From the NCBI RefSeq assembly GCF_021432085.1, contig NZ_CP090366.1, positions 4,030,001 through 4,094,000 of the forward strand: a stretch of 64,000 nucleotides of DNA, written 5' to 3'. Shown here in pieces: positions 34,378 to 47,413 of this stretch. This DNA comes from Stutzerimonas kunmingensis (GTDB lineage: Bacteria; Pseudomonadota; Gammaproteobacteria; Pseudomonadales; Pseudomonadaceae). The notes below the pieces were generated by a model, which was not told where the DNA came from, made no database searches, and saw only the letters and a program-made list of their open reading frames with translations. A program made the position numbers and the translations under genes. Within the stretch, counting starts at the first letter, position 1; each line of letters starts with the position of its first letter.

Positions 34378-35277
34378 TCAGCGCTGCCGCAATGCCTCGC
34401 GCGTCACCAGATCCATGAAGGCCTGTGCTAGCGGCGACTGCTCCTGGCGGCGCTTGACCAGCCACACGGCTGTGGTGGCGTCCTGATCCGACAGGGTGCG
34501 GAAGCGCACTCCGTCGATACGGATACGGCGAAAGGATGCCGGCAGCACCGACACGCCCAATCCCGCCGCGACCAGTCCGATAATTGTCAGAGCCTCGTTC
34601 GCTTCCTGCGCGATGCGCGGGCTGAATCCCGCCTGTCGCGCCAGATTGAGCAACTGATCGTAGAGCCCGGTGCCGTAGCTGCGCGGAAAGAACACGAAGG
34701 GCTCGTCGGCCAGCTCCGCCAGAGCCAGGCCGTCCTCCCCTGCTTCGGCAAGCGAATGCCCCGTATGCATCAGCGCTACCAGTGGCTCGCTGAACAGCTC
34801 GACGGTCTGCAGGCCCGGCGGCAAGGCAAAGGGACGGATCATGCCGACCTGCAGCGTCTCGTCCTGCACCGCGTCGATCACCTGCTTGCTGGTCATCTCC
34901 TGCAGCGCGAGGTGCACCGCCGGGAAGGCCTGGCGAAAGGCCAGAATCGCCCGCGGCAGAATCGACGTAAAGGGCGCTGACGAGGTGAAGCCGACCTGCA
35001 ACTCGCCGATCTCACCCTGCTCGGCACGCCGCACCACATCGACCGACTTGTCCACCTGAGCCAGCGTGCGCCGGGTCTCGTCGAGAAACAGCCGCCCGGC
35101 GTCGGTCAGCGACACCCGGCGGTTGGTGCGGTCGAACAGGCGCACGCCCAGCTCCTGTTCCAGAGCCTGGATCTGCTGGCTAAGCGGCGGCTGAGAGATG
35201 CGCAGCAGTTCAGCTGCTCGACCGAAGTGCAGCTCTTCGGCCACCGCCACGAAATAGCGTAGATGTCTCAGTTCCAC
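34378..35277 (-). CDS. LysR-family transcription regulator
   Basis: The 299-residue protein has a winged-helix DNA-binding domain (MELRHLRYFVAVAEELHFGRAAELLRISQPPLSQQIQALEQELG) and an effector domain from about 90 on. The close N-terminal phrase places it near BenM/CatR-type regulators. It is transcribed away from the MFS transporter gene, with 188 bases between, so it probably controls that transporter; the ligand is unknown. Confidence 0.9.
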   Translation of the reverse strand: MELRHLRYFVAVAEELHFGRAAELLRISQPPLSQQIQALEQELGVRLFDRTNRRVSLTDAGRLFLDETRRTLAQVDKSVDVVRRAEQGEIGELQVGFTSSAPFTSILPRAILAFRQAFPAVHLALQEMTSKQVIDAVQDETLQVGMIRPFALPPGLQTVELFSEPLVALMHTGHSLAEAGEDGLALAELADEPFVFFPRSYGTGLYDQLLNLARQAGFSPRIAQEANEALTIIGLVAAGLGVSVLPASFRRIRIDGVRFRTLSDQDATTAVWLVKRRQEQSPLAQAFMDLVTREALRQR

Positions 35278-35465
35278 GTGCGCCCAAACGATTCGTAAAA
35301 CATATCAATAAGGTCGAATAATATATTGGATAGCTTAAACAAAGCTTCCTATCATTTCGTCCATAAACCCGAACAACAGCAGTCGCGCCCCTTGATCGAA
35401 AAGGGATCACAGGCGTAACGGGCTGCTTTTGGCCGGAAAAAGCGAATCGGACAGAGGTCTCCATC
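35278..35465. promoter_or_regulatory. Divergent LysR/MFS control region
   Basis: The gap is AT-rich in the middle. An interrupted inverted repeat GATAG (35329-35333) and CTATC (35349-35353), separated by 15 bases, is a candidate LysR binding site. It lies beside an AT-rich stretch (35301-35330). Exact promoter elements are not clear. Confidence 0.45.
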
Positions 35466-36731
35466 GTGAGCAGTACGCACGGCGCCAGTGGCGCGTCAGC
35501 AGAGATACCTGCGCCTGGCGCGCCCATCAGCCATACCGAGAAAGGCACGCAGCGCTTCGCGCGCACTGCCCTGGCCCTGTTCGCTGGCGGCTTCGCCACC
35601 TTCGCCCTGCTGTACTGCGTGCAGCCGATGATGCCCATGCTGTCGCAGGCGTTCGGCATCAACGCAGCGCAGAGCAGCCTGATCCTTTCGCTCTCGACCC
35701 TGACACTGGCCGTCGGGTTGCTGATCACCGGACCGATCTCCGATGCCATCGGCCGCAAGCAGGTGCTGGTCGTCTCCCTGCTCGCTGCCGCCGTGTTCAC
35801 CGTCGGCAGTGCACTCGCACCTAGCTGGGAAGGCGTACTGCTGATGCGCGCGCTGGTGGGCTTGGCGCTCAGCGGGGTGGCTGCGGTGGCCATGACCTAC
35901 TTGAGCGAAGAGATTCACCCGCACCACCTCGGCCTGGCGATGGGGCTGTATATCGGCGGCAATGCCATCGGCGGCATGAGCGGACGCTTGCTGAGCGGCG
36001 TGCTGGTGGACTACCTGTCGTGGCACAGCGTGCTCGGAGTGATGGGCGGTCTGGCGCTACTGGCGGCGCTGTTGCTCTGGCGCTTCCTGCCGGAGTCGCG
36101 GCACTTCCACCCACGCCCGTTGGGCCTACGCGGCTTGCTGCAGGGCTACACGCTGCATTTTCGCGATGCCGGCCTGCCGTGGCTGTTCCTGCAGGGGTTC
36201 CTGCTGATGGGCAGCTTCGTCACGCTGTACAACTACATCGGCTATCGGCTGATTGCCGAGCCGTTCCACCTCAGCCAGACCATGATCGGCCTGCTGGCGG
36301 TGCTCTATCTGTCGGGCATCTACAGTTCGGCACAGGTGGGCGCGCTCGCTGATCGCTTCGGCCGGCGCCGAGTGTTCTGGCTGGTAATCGCCCTCATGTT
36401 GGCAGGCGTGGCCCTGACCCTGTTCGACAGACTGCCGCTGGTATTGCTGGGCATGCTGCTGTTCACCTTCGGTTTCTTTGGCGCCCATTCGGTGGCCAGC
36501 AGCTGGATCGGCCGCCGCGCCCAACAGGCTCGCGGCCAGGCGTCTTCGCTCTATCTGTTCAGCTACTACCTGGGCTCGAGCATCGCCGGCACGCTGGGCG
36601 GCGTCTTCTGGCACGCTGCCGGCTGGGACGGCGTAGGTCTATTCATCGCCTCGCTGTTGCTGATCGCCCTCGCCGTGGCCCTGCACCTGGCGCGCCTGCG
36701 CCCACTGCCGGAGCCACAAGCGGCTCACTGA
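35466..36731 (+). CDS. MFS transporter (efflux type)
   Basis: The 421-residue protein has 12 membrane segments after a 40-residue hydrophilic head. The phrases SLSTLTLAVGLLITGPISDAIGRKQVLV (motif A) and YLSEEIHPHHLGLAMGLYIGGNAIGGMSGRL resemble YnfM-like efflux carriers. It starts with GTG at 35466 and is divergent from the LysR gene. The substrate is unknown. The gene ends in a bidirectional terminator shared with hemE. Confidence 0.88.
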   Translation: MSSTHGASGASAEIPAPGAPISHTEKGTQRFARTALALFAGGFATFALLYCVQPMMPMLSQAFGINAAQSSLILSLSTLTLAVGLLITGPISDAIGRKQVLVVSLLAAAVFTVGSALAPSWEGVLLMRALVGLALSGVAAVAMTYLSEEIHPHHLGLAMGLYIGGNAIGGMSGRLLSGVLVDYLSWHSVLGVMGGLALLAALLLWRFLPESRHFHPRPLGLRGLLQGYTLHFRDAGLPWLFLQGFLLMGSFVTLYNYIGYRLIAEPFHLSQTMIGLLAVLYLSGIYSSAQVGALADRFGRRRVFWLVIALMLAGVALTLFDRLPLVLLGMLLFTFGFFGAHSVASSWIGRRAQQARGQASSLYLFSYYLGSSIAGTLGGVFWHAAGWDGVGLFIASLLLIALAVALHLARLRPLPEPQAAH

Positions 36732-36742
36732 GCCGGTAAAGC

Positions 36743-36770
36743 AAAACGCCCCGCAAATGCGGGGCGTTTT
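36743..36770. terminator. Bidirectional terminator, MFS gene / hemE
   Basis: AAAACGCCCCGC and GCGGGGCGTTTT form a 12-bp perfect stem with an AAAT loop. It has A/T runs on both sides, so it can stop transcription from both converging genes. Confidence 0.9.
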
Positions 36771-36788
36771 CCTGGAGCCGCTGGCAAA

Positions 36789-37853
36789 TCAGCCGTGGTA
36801 CTGCGCCGACAGCTCGTGGACCGACTCGATGAAGGCGCCGGCATGAGCGGGATCGACTTCCGGCGTGATGCCGTGGCCAAGGTTGAACACGTGGCCTTCG
36901 CCATGGCCGAAACTGGCCAGGATGCGCGCCACTTCGGCGCGGATGGCGTCGGGCTTGGCATAGAGCACGCTCGGGTCCATGTTGCCCTGCAGCGCCACCT
37001 TGCCGCCGACACGGCGGCGTGCCTCGCCGATATCGCACGTCCAATCCAGACCCAGCGCTTCTACGCCCGAGTCGGCCATCGATTCCAGCCAGAGGCCGCC
37101 GCCCTTGGTGAACATGATGACCGGCACGCGGCGGCCGTCATGCTCACGAATCAGACCGTCGACGATCTTGCGCATGTAGGCCAGGGAGAACTCCTGATAG
37201 GCCGCCGCCGACAGGCTGCCACCCCAGGAATCGAAGATCTGCACCACCTGGGCGCCGGCGAGAATCTGGCCGTTGAGGTAGCTGGTGACCGACTGCGCCA
37301 GCTTGTCCAGCAGCGCGTGCATCGCCTGCGGGTTCTCGTAGAGCATCGCCTTGGACTTGCGGAAATCCTTCGACGAGCCGCCCTCGACCATGTAGGTCGC
37401 CAGGGTCCAGGGGCTGCCGGAGAAACCGATCAGCGGCACGCGGCCATTGAGTTCGCGGCGGATGGTACGCACTGCGTCCATCACATAGCCCAGGTCCTTC
37501 TCCGGATCGGGAATTGGCAGCGCCTCGATGTCCGCAACGCTACTCACCACCTTTTTGAAGCGCGGCCCTTCGCCGGTCTCGAAGTACAGGCCCAAACCCA
37601 TGGCGTCCGGCACGGTGAGGATGTCGGAGAACAGGATCGCGGCATCCAGCGGATAGCGATCCAGCGGCTGCAGCGTCACCTCGCAAGCGAGTTCGGGATT
37701 CATGCACAGGCTCATGAAGTCACCGGCCTTGGCGCGGCTGGCCCGGTACTCGGGCAGATAGCGGCCGGCCTGGCGCATCATCCACACCGGGGTGGCGTCG
37801 ACAGGCTGCTTGAGCAGGGCACGAAGGAAGCGGTCGTTCTTCAAGACGGTCAT
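36789..37853 (-). CDS. hemE: Uroporphyrinogen decarboxylase
   Basis: The 354-residue enzyme converts uroporphyrinogen III to coproporphyrinogen III in heme synthesis. It has the N-terminal signature [16 protein letters not shown] and the second signature [17 protein letters not shown]. The ATG at 37853 fits the family start; an upstream extension has no support. It follows gltD on the same strand with a gap of about 140 bases. Confidence 0.97.
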   Translation of the reverse strand: MTVLKNDRFLRALLKQPVDATPVWMMRQAGRYLPEYRASRAKAGDFMSLCMNPELACEVTLQPLDRYPLDAAILFSDILTVPDAMGLGLYFETGEGPRFKKVVSSVADIEALPIPDPEKDLGYVMDAVRTIRRELNGRVPLIGFSGSPWTLATYMVEGGSSKDFRKSKAMLYENPQAMHALLDKLAQSVTSYLNGQILAGAQVVQIFDSWGGSLSAAAYQEFSLAYMRKIVDGLIREHDGRRVPVIMFTKGGGLWLESMADSGVEALGLDWTCDIGEARRRVGGKVALQGNMDPSVLYAKPDAIRAEVARILASFGHGEGHVFNLGHGITPEVDPAHAGAFIESVHELSAQYHG

Positions 37854-37992
37854 GGCAGGGTTCCAGCGTAAAAGTGCCGTGCATTGTCGCAAAGCAGAAA
37901 AAAAAAGGCACGGCGAGCGCCGTGCCATTTAGCTATGGGCTTGATTCAAATCAGGCCACTCCGGGCGCCCTTCGATGCCCGGCAATGCCCGA

Positions 37993-39462
<1,470 letters not shown>

Positions 39463-39471
39463 TCAGGGTGA

Positions 39472-39502
39472 GCAGCGGCCCCGCGTTGGCTGGGGCCGCT
39501 GC
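39472..39502 (-). other. Hairpin in the gltB-gltD gap
   Basis: GCAGCGGCCCC (39472-39482) pairs with GGGGCCGCTGC (39492-39502) with a 9-base loop. No T-run follows on the minus strand, so it is not a typical terminator. It could shield the gltB mRNA end or lower gltD expression relative to gltB. Confidence 0.6.
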
Positions 39503-39518
39503 CTGAAGCGGCTTATTG

Positions 39519-42500
39519 TTATTGCGGGTTGGCCCGGGTGCTCGACAGCAGCGAAGCCAGGTTGGCCGCCTTGGGCTTGACCAGCCAGAACCGACGCAGG
39601 TAGTCGTCGAGATTATCCAGCAGCTCAGCCCCCCACTCACTCGCGGTTTCAGCAACGTATTCGCGCAGCACGTCCTGCAGATGGCTGCGATAGGCTTCCA
39701 TCGCCTCGCCGGTGATGCGCTGCAGGTTGACCAGCTCGTTGTTCACCCGGTCCACGAAACTGTTGTCCATGTCCAGCACATAGGCGAAACCACCGGTCAT
39801 GCCCGAGCCAAAGTTGTGTCCGGTCTTGCCAAGCACACAGACGAAGCCACCGGTCATGTACTCGCAGCAATGGTCGCCAGTACCCTCGACAACTGCGTGG
39901 GCGCCAGAGTTGCGCACCGCGAAACGCTCACCCGCGGTACCTGCAACGAACAGCTTGCCGCCAGTAGCGCCGTACAGACAGGTGTTGCCGATGATCGCCG
40001 AATCCTGGGACCGATAGCTGGCGCCCTGCGGCGGCGTGACCACCAGCTTGCCGCCGGTCATTCCCTTGCCGACGTAATCGTTGGCATCGCCTTCCAGATA
40101 GAGATTGAGGCCGCCGGCGTTCCAGACGCCGAAGCTCTGGCCGGCAGTGCCTTTGAAGCGGAAGGTGATCGGCGCACCGGCCATGCCCTGGTTGCCATGC
40201 TGGCGAGCGATCTCGCCGGAGACACGGGCGCCAATGGAGCGGTCGCAGTTACAGATTTCCAGTTCGAACTCACCACCGCTCTTGGCATCAATGGCGCCTT
40301 TGGCGAGCTTGACCATTTCTTCGGCCAGCAGGCCCTGGTCGAACGGCGGGTTCTTCTCGACCAAGCAGAATTGCGGCTTGTCGGCGGCGATGTTGCTGCT
40401 GCCGAGCAGGGGCGACAGATCCAGGTTGTTCTGCTTGGCCGTTTCACCCGGCAGCAGTTCGAGCAGATCGGTACGCCCGATCAGCTCGCCCAGGCTACGC
40501 ACGCCCAGCTTGGCCAGCCACTCGCGGGTTTCTTCGGCGACGAACTGGAAGAAGTTGACCACCATGTCGACGGTGCCGATGAAGTGATCCTTGCGCAGCT
40601 GCTCATTCTGCGTGGCAACGCCGGTGGCGCAGTTGTTCAGGTGGCAGATGCGCAGGTACTTGCAGCCCAGCGCGATCATCGGCGCAGTACCGAAGCCAAA
40701 GCTTTCGGCGCCGAGGATCGCGGCCTTGATCACGTCGAGGCCAGTCTTCAGGCCGCCATCGGTCTGTACCCGGACCTTGCCGCGCAGGTCGTTGCCGCGC
40801 AGGGTCTGGTGGGTTTCGGCCAGGCCGAGTTCCCACGGCGAGCCGGCATAGCGAATGGAAGTCAGTGGCGAAGCGCCGGTGCCACCGTCGTAGCCGGAGA
40901 TGGTGATGAGGTCGGCATAGGCCTTGGCCACACCGGCGGCGATGGTACCCACGCCCGGCTCGGCCACCAGCTTGACCGACACCAGCGCCTGCGGGTTGAC
41001 CTGCTTGAGGTCGAAGATCAGCTGGGCCAGATCCTCGATGGAGTAGATGTCGTGGTGCGGCGGCGGGGAGATCAAGGTGACGCCCGGTACCGCGTAACGC
41101 AGCCGCGCGATCAGGCCATTGACCTTGCCACCGGGCAGCTGGCCGCCTTCACCGGGCTTGGCGCCCTGGGCGACCTTGATCTGCAGTACTTCGGCATTGA
41201 CCAGGTATTCCGGCGTGACACCGAAGCGGCCGGTCGCTACCTGCTTGATCTTCGAGCTGCGCTCGGTGCCGTAGCGAGCCGGGTCTTCACCGCCCTCACC
41301 TGAGTTCGAGCGCGCGCCAATGCGGTTCATCGCCGCGGCGATGGCTTCGTGGGCTTCCGGCGACAGGGCGCCCAGCGAAATACCAGCGGAATCAAACCGC
41401 TTGAGAATCGCCTCAAGCGGCTCGACCTCTTCCAACGCCAGCGGCTGCTCAGCCACCTTGACCTTGAGCAAGTCGCGGAGCATGGCCACCGGACGCTGGT
41501 CGACCAACGCGGTGTATTCCTTGAAGCGGCTGTAATCGCCGCTCTGCACCGCCACCTGCAGCGCGCTGACTACATCCGGGTTGTACGCATGGTATTCGCC
41601 ACCGTAGACGAACTTCAGCAGGCCACCCTGCTGGATCGGCTTGCGGCTGCTCCAGGCTTCGGCGGCGAGGGCCTTCTGCTCGGCCTCCAGATCCTCGAAG
41701 CGCGCGCCCTTGATACGGCTGGCCACGCCGCGGAAGCTGAGGTCCACGACTTCTTCAGCCAAGCCAACAGCTTCGAACAGCTGCGCGCCGCGGTAGGAGG
41801 CGATGGTCGAGATGCCCATCTTGGAGATGATCTTCATCAGCCCCTTGGAGATGCCCTTGCGATAGTGCTTGAACACCTCATAGAGGTCGCCCAGCACTTC
41901 GCCAGTGCGGATCAGGTCGCCCAGCACTTCGAAAGCAAGGAACGGGTAGACCGCAGTCGCGCCGAAGCCGATCAGTACCGCGAAATGGTGCGGATCACGG
42001 GCGGTGGCGGTTTCGACCAAGATGTTGCAGCTGCAGCGCAGGCCGGTTTCCACCAGACGATGGTGAACCGCGCCCACGGCCAGCGAAGCATGCACCGGCA
42101 GCTTGCCTGGTGCGATATGACGATCGCTGAGTACCAGCAGGACCTTGCCGCCACGTACGGCTTCCTCGGCCTGATCGGCAATATTGCGAATCGCCGCCTC
42201 GAGGCCGACGGCCTCGTCGTAGTTCAGGTCGATGACCAGACGCTCGAATCCCGGACGCTCCAGGTTCATGATCGTCCGCCACTTCGCCGGCGAGATCACC
42301 GGAGTGGTCAGAATCGCGCGGTTGGCGTGCTCGGCGGTTTCCTCGAAGACATTGCGCTCGGCACCCAGGCAGGTTTCCAGCGACATGACGATGGCTTCGC
42401 GCAGCGGGTCGATAGGCGGATTGGTGACCTGCGCGAACTGTTGGCGGAAGTAGTCGTAGGGCGAGCGCACACGACGCGACAGGACCGCCATGGGCGTATC

Positions 42501-43967
42501 GTCACCCATCGAGCCGACCGCTTCCTGGCCTTGCTCGGCCAACGGACGCAGTACCTGGTCGCGCTCCTCGAAGGTGACCTGGTACATCTTCATGTACTGC
42601 TTGAGCTGGTCGGCATCGTAGAAGGCCGAACCATGGTCGTTGTCGTCCAGGGTCGACTGGATGCGCAGGGCGTTCTGCCGCAGCCACTTCTTGTAGGGCT
42701 GCTGTGCCTTGAGGCGATTGTCGATGTCGTCGGTGTGCAGCACCTTGCCGGTGTGGGTGTCCACGGCGAGGATCTGCCCCGGCCCGACGCGGCCCTTGGC
42801 CAGGACGTCTTCCGGCTTGTAATCCCAGACGCCAACTTCGGAGGCGAGGGTAATGTAGCCGTTCTTGGTGGTCACCCAGCGCGCCGGGCGCAGGCCGTTG
42901 CGGTCGAGCAGGCAGACTGCATGGCGACCGTCGGTCAGCACCACGCCAGCCGGGCCATCCCAGGGTTCCATGTGCATGGAGTTGAACTCATAGAACGCCC
43001 GCAGATCGGGGTCCATGGTCTCGACGTTCTGCCACGCCGGCGGAATGATCATACGCAGGCCACGGAACAGATCCATTCCGCCGGTGACCAAGAGCTCAAG
43101 CATGTTGTCCATGCTGGAAGAGTCCGAGCCGGTGCGATTGATCAGCGGCGACAGGCTTTCCAGGTCCGGCAGCAGCTCGTTGGCGAACTTCAGGCGACGT
43201 GCCTGCGCCCAGTTACGGTTGCCGGTGATGGTATTGATCTCACCGTTGTGCGCGAGGAAACGGAACGGCTGAGCCAGGCGCCATTGCGGCATGGTGTTGG
43301 TGGAGAAACGCTGGTGGAATACGCAGATCGCAGTGGCGAGACGCTCATCGCCCAGGTCAGGATAAAACTGCGCCAGGTCGGCGGGCATCATCAGGCCCTT
43401 GTAGATGATGTCCTTGTCGGAGAGGCTGCAAACGTAGAAGGCGCTGTCGTCAGCGAGCGCGACTTCGGCGCGGCGGCGTGCGAAGAACAGTTTGATGCCG
43501 AACTCGCGTTCGTCCAAGCCATCGCTGGAGACAAAGACCTGCTCGATCCGCGGCAGACGCTCAAGAGCAAGCTGGCCCAGCACGCTGGTATCGACCGGCA
43601 CTTCACGCCAGCCGACCAGCGTCAGACCTTGGGCGATAATCTCTTCACTGAGACGAGCGCGGGCCTGGTCCGCCTTGCTGGCATCCTGATCCAGAAAGAT
43701 CATCCCGACGGCATACTGCGTAGGCAGCTCGGCGTTGAAATGCTCCAGAGCCTGGGCACGCAGAAATGCGTCGGGCTTCTGCATCAGCAGACCGCAACCG
43801 TCACCGGTTTTGCCGTCAGCGTTGATGCCACCGCGGTGAGTCATGCAGGTCAGGGACTGAATGGCAGTCTTTAGCAGGTGATGGCTAGCCTCGCCCTGCA
43901 TGTGGGCAATCAGACCGAAGCCGCAGTTATCCTTGAACTCTTCAGGACGAAAAAGACCTGCTCTCAT
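39519..43967 (-). CDS. gltB: Glutamate synthase large subunit
   Basis: The 1482-residue protein transfers the amide of glutamine to 2-oxoglutarate. The mature amidotransferase nucleophile is Cys15 ([13 protein letters not shown]), after a 14-residue propeptide. The 3Fe-4S cluster signature is [12 protein letters not shown] (Cx5Cx4C). A C-terminal right-handed helix domain with repeated GxxGG units follows. The ATG at 43967 has GGTGGAG upstream. Confidence 0.97.
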   Translation of the reverse strand: MRAGLFRPEEFKDNCGFGLIAHMQGEASHHLLKTAIQSLTCMTHRGGINADGKTGDGCGLLMQKPDAFLRAQALEHFNAELPTQYAVGMIFLDQDASKADQARARLSEEIIAQGLTLVGWREVPVDTSVLGQLALERLPRIEQVFVSSDGLDEREFGIKLFFARRRAEVALADDSAFYVCSLSDKDIIYKGLMMPADLAQFYPDLGDERLATAICVFHQRFSTNTMPQWRLAQPFRFLAHNGEINTITGNRNWAQARRLKFANELLPDLESLSPLINRTGSDSSSMDNMLELLVTGGMDLFRGLRMIIPPAWQNVETMDPDLRAFYEFNSMHMEPWDGPAGVVLTDGRHAVCLLDRNGLRPARWVTTKNGYITLASEVGVWDYKPEDVLAKGRVGPGQILAVDTHTGKVLHTDDIDNRLKAQQPYKKWLRQNALRIQSTLDDNDHGSAFYDADQLKQYMKMYQVTFEERDQVLRPLAEQGQEAVGSMGDDTPMAVLSRRVRSPYDYFRQQFAQVTNPPIDPLREAIVMSLETCLGAERNVFEETAEHANRAILTTPVISPAKWRTIMNLERPGFERLVIDLNYDEAVGLEAAIRNIADQAEEAVRGGKVLLVLSDRHIAPGKLPVHASLAVGAVHHRLVETGLRCSCNILVETATARDPHHFAVLIGFGATAVYPFLAFEVLGDLIRTGEVLGDLYEVFKHYRKGISKGLMKIISKMGISTIASYRGAQLFEAVGLAEEVVDLSFRGVASRIKGARFEDLEAEQKALAAEAWSSRKPIQQGGLLKFVYGGEYHAYNPDVVSALQVAVQSGDYSRFKEYTALVDQRPVAMLRDLLKVKVAEQPLALEEVEPLEAILKRFDSAGISLGALSPEAHEAIAAAMNRIGARSNSGEGGEDPARYGTERSSKIKQVATGRFGVTPEYLVNAEVLQIKVAQGAKPGEGGQLPGGKVNGLIARLRYAVPGVTLISPPPHHDIYSIEDLAQLIFDLKQVNPQALVSVKLVAEPGVGTIAAGVAKAYADLITISGYDGGTGASPLTSIRYAGSPWELGLAETHQTLRGNDLRGKVRVQTDGGLKTGLDVIKAAILGAESFGFGTAPMIALGCKYLRICHLNNCATGVATQNEQLRKDHFIGTVDMVVNFFQFVAEETREWLAKLGVRSLGELIGRTDLLELLPGETAKQNNLDLSPLLGSSNIAADKPQFCLVEKNPPFDQGLLAEEMVKLAKGAIDAKSGGEFELEICNCDRSIGARVSGEIARQHGNQGMAGAPITFRFKGTAGQSFGVWNAGGLNLYLEGDANDYVGKGMTGGKLVVTPPQGASYRSQDSAIIGNTCLYGATGGKLFVAGTAGERFAVRNSGAHAVVEGTGDHCCEYMTGGFVCVLGKTGHNFGSGMTGGFAYVLDMDNSFVDRVNNELVNLQRITGEAMEAYRSHLQDVLREYVAETASEWGAELLDNLDDYLRRFWLVKPKAANLASLLSSTRANPQ

Positions 43968-44099
43968 AGGCACTCCACCAGCTAAATGCGTTGTAAATCA
44001 ACCCCTTATTGACGGGCAGAGACTCACCCCGTCATTCACGTGGGCAAAAGGGGGAGCAGTTTACAAAGCCAGCTAGAGCGACACAATTTATTTTTGCAA

Positions 44100-44139
44100 G
44101 CCCCAAAAAGGTGCATTGCGCACTTTTTTGGGGCATTTT
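44100..44139 (+). terminator. Hairpin between gltB and the SPOR/AAA gene
   Basis: GCCCCAAAAAGGTGC (44100-44114) pairs with GCACTTTTTTGGGGC (44120-44134) with one G-T pair and a 5-base loop. A T-run (44136-44140) follows on the plus strand. On the minus strand it directly follows the SPOR/AAA gene and should end that transcript. The rest of 43968-44140 should hold the gltB promoter. Confidence 0.65.
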
Positions 44140-44140
44140 T

Positions 44141-45727
44141 CTATCGAGCCTGTTTGATTTCCTGTTGCACGCTTGCCAAATTTCGTACCCACGGCTTGCC
44201 AGCCTGCAACGAGACGGGCAGCGTCTTGACCGCTGCGACCGCAGCAGCACGATTCGCGAAGTTGCCGTAAGTCACGACGTAGAGCGGCTTGCCTTCATGC
44301 ACTTTGGCGAAGTATCGGTAGTTACCGCCATGCTGCTGGACGATCGCTTGAGCGTTCTTCTCGACACGAGTCCCCAGAATCTGGACCAGATAATTGCTTC
44401 CCGGCTGACTCGCATACCAAGTGCTATTGGTTGAGCCCGAGGCAGTTGCTGCAGCAGGCGCACGCTCTGCGGCATTCGGCCGCACTTGGCGTGACGCTGG
44501 CGCCGGAGCGGGAGCCGGAGCAGCAACTTGCGGAGCGGGTGCGGGCTGAACACGCTCGCTCGGTGCTGGCGCTGGTGCAGGTGCAGGTGCAGGTGCAGGT
44601 GCAGGTGCAGGTGCAGGTGCAGGAATTGTAGGGATTGCGGCATTCGCGGTGGGCCCGCCATTCTCGTCCTCGCTCTCGCCACCAGCAGCGGCTGCCAGCG
44701 GCTCGCGCACCACCGGCTGTGCGTCGCCACCCAGTGGCAGGGACAACGGCCGCTCTTGTCCATCGAACTCGATGGCAGCCGGGTCCTGCTCCGCGGTCTC
44801 AGCAGCCGGCCCCGAGACAGGCGAAGCATCGAGCGGCAGGGAGGTCACTTCGGGGGCCGAAGGGCGCTCGGAATCGCCGCCACGCAAGAAAAGAAAGCCG
44901 ACCGCTATAAGAACAAGGACTGCGACTACAGCGACCAAATGTTTTTTGGGTAGCGGAAATCCGATACCGCCCGATTTCCGCCGACCGCGCTTGCTCTGCA
45001 TCGCGGCGATGAGCTCGTCTCGGGCCAACTGATTGATCGCCCCCGGCCAACCACCAGACTGCTCATGGATACGACCAATCTGCTCTTCGCTCAGACACTC
45101 TAGGCCGCTACCGGCGCCCTCCAGCCGCAATGCCAGGTACTCCCTGGTTTCGTCCTCTTCATACGGCTGCAGCGCGATGGCATGGTAGCGCTCCTCGCCA
45201 TCACTCAAGGCCTCGAGCCGCCCGCCAAGCGCAGACTCACCGAACAGGAACACATGCGGCCTGGCCTCAGGGGTGCCCGCAGCCAGACGCAGAAGGGTTT
45301 CCACCGCAGCACCCGTCAACAGCTCAGCGTCGTCTACCAATAGATAGACTTCCTGACCTGTCAACGCCAGCTGGATGACCTGGGCCATCACGCCGTCGAA
45401 ATCGGCCTCCTGGCTGTTCAGTGCTTGAGCGATCTGTGCCAACAGCGCGCTCGCATCCATCGTAGCCTGAGGGGTAATGACTACGCTCTGAACCGCCTGC
45501 TTGTTGCTACTGGCAACCAGTGCCTGACGCAACAAGGTTTTGCCACTTCCCTCCGGCCCGGTAACCAGCAGCAGCAGCTGGCTGTAGCGTGCCAGATGAT
45601 GAAGCTGCCCAAGCACCGGCTTGCGCTGCGCGGGAAAGAACTTGAAGCCCGGAACGCGGGCAGCAAACGGGTCATGGCTGAAGCCATAGTGATTCAGAAA
45701 CGCGTCGTCCGCAGACAAACTGGTCAT
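44141..45727 (-). CDS. AAA ATPase / SPOR-domain protein (DamX-like)
   Basis: The 528-residue protein has an N-terminal ExeA-like AAA domain (Walker A GPEGSGKTLL), one membrane helix (HLVAVVAVLVLIAVGFLFL), a low-complexity Pro/Ala linker and a C-terminal SPOR domain (NYLVQILGTRVEKNAQAIV). SPOR domains bind denuded septal peptidoglycan, so it should act in cell division. It is the last gene of the pil-aroK-aroB cluster. ATG at 45727 is chosen over TTG at 45748, which would overlap aroB. The linker is encoded by a perfect hexanucleotide repeat. Confidence 0.9.
   Translation of the reverse strand: MTSLSADDAFLNHYGFSHDPFAARVPGFKFFPAQRKPVLGQLHHLARYSQLLLLVTGPEGSGKTLLRQALVASSNKQAVQSVVITPQATMDASALLAQIAQALNSQEADFDGVMAQVIQLALTGQEVYLLVDDAELLTGAAVETLLRLAAGTPEARPHVFLFGESALGGRLEALSDGEERYHAIALQPYEEDETREYLALRLEGAGSGLECLSEEQIGRIHEQSGGWPGAINQLARDELIAAMQSKRGRRKSGGIGFPLPKKHLVAVVAVLVLIAVGFLFLRGGDSERPSAPEVTSLPLDASPVSGPAAETAEQDPAAIEFDGQERPLSLPLGGDAQPVVREPLAAAAGGESEDENGGPTANAAIPTIPAPAPAPAPAPAPAPAPAPAPSERVQPAPAPQVAAPAPAPAPASRQVRPNAAERAPAAATASGSTNSTWYASQPGSNYLVQILGTRVEKNAQAIVQQHGGNYRYFAKVHEGKPLYVVTYGNFANRAAAVAAVKTLPVSLQAGKPWVRNLASVQQEIKQAR
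44574..44621. repeat. Eight perfect copies of a hexanucleotide
   Basis: GGTGCA is repeated eight times without error. On the coding (minus) strand it gives alternating Pro-Ala codons in the linker of the SPOR/AAA protein. Copy number could change by slippage; a change by whole units would only lengthen or shorten the linker and keep the frame. Confidence 0.9.
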
Positions 45728-45737
45728 GGAAATTTTC

Positions 45738-46841
45738 TTATGCTCCAAGGTGTTCCGTCATTGCACCGTAACTGGCGCTCAAGGTGGTTTCCAGCACGTC
45801 GCGAGGGAAGTCCCCGGTCACAACAGCCTCGCCCATTCGCCGCAGCAAAACGAGGCGCAGCCGACCGTCCAGAACCTTCTTGTCGACGGCCATGTGCTCG
45901 AGAAAGTCCTGCGGCTTCATCTGCGCGGGGGGCACGACCGGAAGCGCCGCGCGCTGCAGCAACCTGATGGCCCGGTCACGCTCCATCCGCGTGATCCAGC
46001 CCAGCTGACAAGACATCTCCAACGCCATCACGGTTCCCGCCGCCACGGCCTCACCATGCAACCAGACGCCATAGCCCATATGTGTTTCTATCGCGTGGCC
46101 AAATGTGTGACCTAGATTGAGAATCGCGCGCACGCCGGACTCGCGCTCATCAGCGTTCACCACCTTGGCCTTTGCAGCGCAGGAGCGATGGATCGCCTCC
46201 GTCAGCACCACAGGATCAAGCGCTCGAAGTCGATTAACATTTGCCTCAAGCCAGCCAAGGAAGGGCTCGTCGCAGATAAGCCCATACTTGATCACCTCAG
46301 CCAGCCCCGCAGAAAGCTCACGAGGCGGCAATGTCTTCAAGGTCGCGGTGTCAATGATGACCGCTCGGGGCTGATAGAACGCCCCGATCATGTTTTTGCC
46401 TAGAGGGTGATTGATACCGGTCTTGCCGCCAACCGAGGAGTCCACTTGCGACAATAGCGTGGTGGGAACCTGAATGAAGTCCACGCCACGCTGATAGCTG
46501 GCAGCTGCATAGCCCGCCATATCGCCAATGACGCCGCCACCCAGCGCAATGACCGTGGTATTGCGATCGTGCCTAGCTCCGAGCAGAGCGTCGAAGATGA
46601 GCTGCAGGGTTTGCCAATTCTTGTGTTCCTCCCCGTCGGGAAGAATCACCGGAGTAACGGTGTAGTCGGAAAGGGTCTGAGTCAGTCGATCGAGATACAG
46701 GGGCGCAACAGTTTCATTGGTGACAACGGCCACCTGCCGCCCGCGGATCCTGTCGGAAAACAGCTCGGCGCGATCAATCAACCGCTCGCCAATATGAATG
46801 GGATAGCTACGCTCACCGAGATCGACCTGAAGAGTCTGCAT
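45738..46841 (-). CDS. aroB: 3-dehydroquinate synthase
   Basis: The 367-residue enzyme makes 3-dehydroquinate, the second step of the shikimate pathway. It has the NAD-binding [19 protein letters not shown] and zinc-binding residues in [11 protein letters not shown]. It follows aroK by 24 bases and precedes the SPOR/AAA gene by 10 bases, so it is in the same operon. Confidence 0.97.
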   Translation of the reverse strand: MQTLQVDLGERSYPIHIGERLIDRAELFSDRIRGRQVAVVTNETVAPLYLDRLTQTLSDYTVTPVILPDGEEHKNWQTLQLIFDALLGARHDRNTTVIALGGGVIGDMAGYAAASYQRGVDFIQVPTTLLSQVDSSVGGKTGINHPLGKNMIGAFYQPRAVIIDTATLKTLPPRELSAGLAEVIKYGLICDEPFLGWLEANVNRLRALDPVVLTEAIHRSCAAKAKVVNADERESGVRAILNLGHTFGHAIETHMGYGVWLHGEAVAAGTVMALEMSCQLGWITRMERDRAIRLLQRAALPVVPPAQMKPQDFLEHMAVDKKVLDGRLRLVLLRRMGEAVVTGDFPRDVLETTLSASYGAMTEHLGA

Positions 46842-46864
46842 GGGGCCCCCAACAATAAAGGGGT

Positions 46865-47410
46865 CTAGGATAGCGCAGATTCATCCCGGCTTTCACGAGG
46901 CGGTAAAGACGCGAGCCGGTCGAGAATTTCCGTCACAACCATCCGCGGCGGACGTTCGTCGGTTTCGATGATGACGTCCGCTATCGAGCGATATAGCGGA
47001 TCGCGAATGGCCATGAGGGCGGACAGAACGCTGCGGGGATCACTAGCCTGCAATAGCGGCCGGTTGCGGTCGCGGGCGGTGCGTTCGAGCTGCTGGTCGA
47101 CCGACGTGCAAAGATAGACGACTTGCCCACCCGCACGAAGGGCCTGCCGATTATCCTCTCGCAACACCGCACCACCGCCAGTGGCCAGCACCACTCCCTC
47201 GAGCTGGCAGAGATCGGCGATCACCGCCCGCTCCCGCTCACGAAAGCCGCCCTCACCCTCCACGTCAAAGATCAGTGGAATGCTGGCACCGGTCCGCTGT
47301 TCGATCTCCTTATCGGAATCCTTGAATGGGAGACGAAGCTCTTTGGCAAGCAAACGCCCGATGGTGCTTTTGCCAGCACCCATCGGGCCTACGAGAATGA
47401 AGTTCTGCAA
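46865..47410 (-). CDS. aroK: Shikimate kinase
   Basis: This 181-residue kinase has the Walker [17 protein letters not shown] and [11 protein letters not shown] for substrate binding. It phosphorylates shikimate. It starts 3 bases after the pilQ stop, which is the usual pseudomonad order. Confidence 0.97.
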   Translation of the reverse strand: MQNFILVGPMGAGKSTIGRLLAKELRLPFKDSDKEIEQRTGASIPLIFDVEGEGGFRERERAVIADLCQLEGVVLATGGGAVLREDNRQALRAGGQVVYLCTSVDQQLERTARDRNRPLLQASDPRSVLSALMAIRDPLYRSIADVIIETDERPPRMVVTEILDRLASLPPRESRDESALS

Positions 47411-47413
47411 CGA

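Noticed and set aside
41349..43874. Long open frame (841 codons) on the plus strand, opposite gltB
   Set aside because: It is antisense to the well-supported gltB in high-GC DNA; its protein looks like a shadow (runs of Gln, His, Ala, Asp) with no domain or ribosome binding site.
44574..44621. CRISPR-like or regulatory repeat array
   Set aside because: The units are 6 bases with no spacers and lie in frame in a coding linker.
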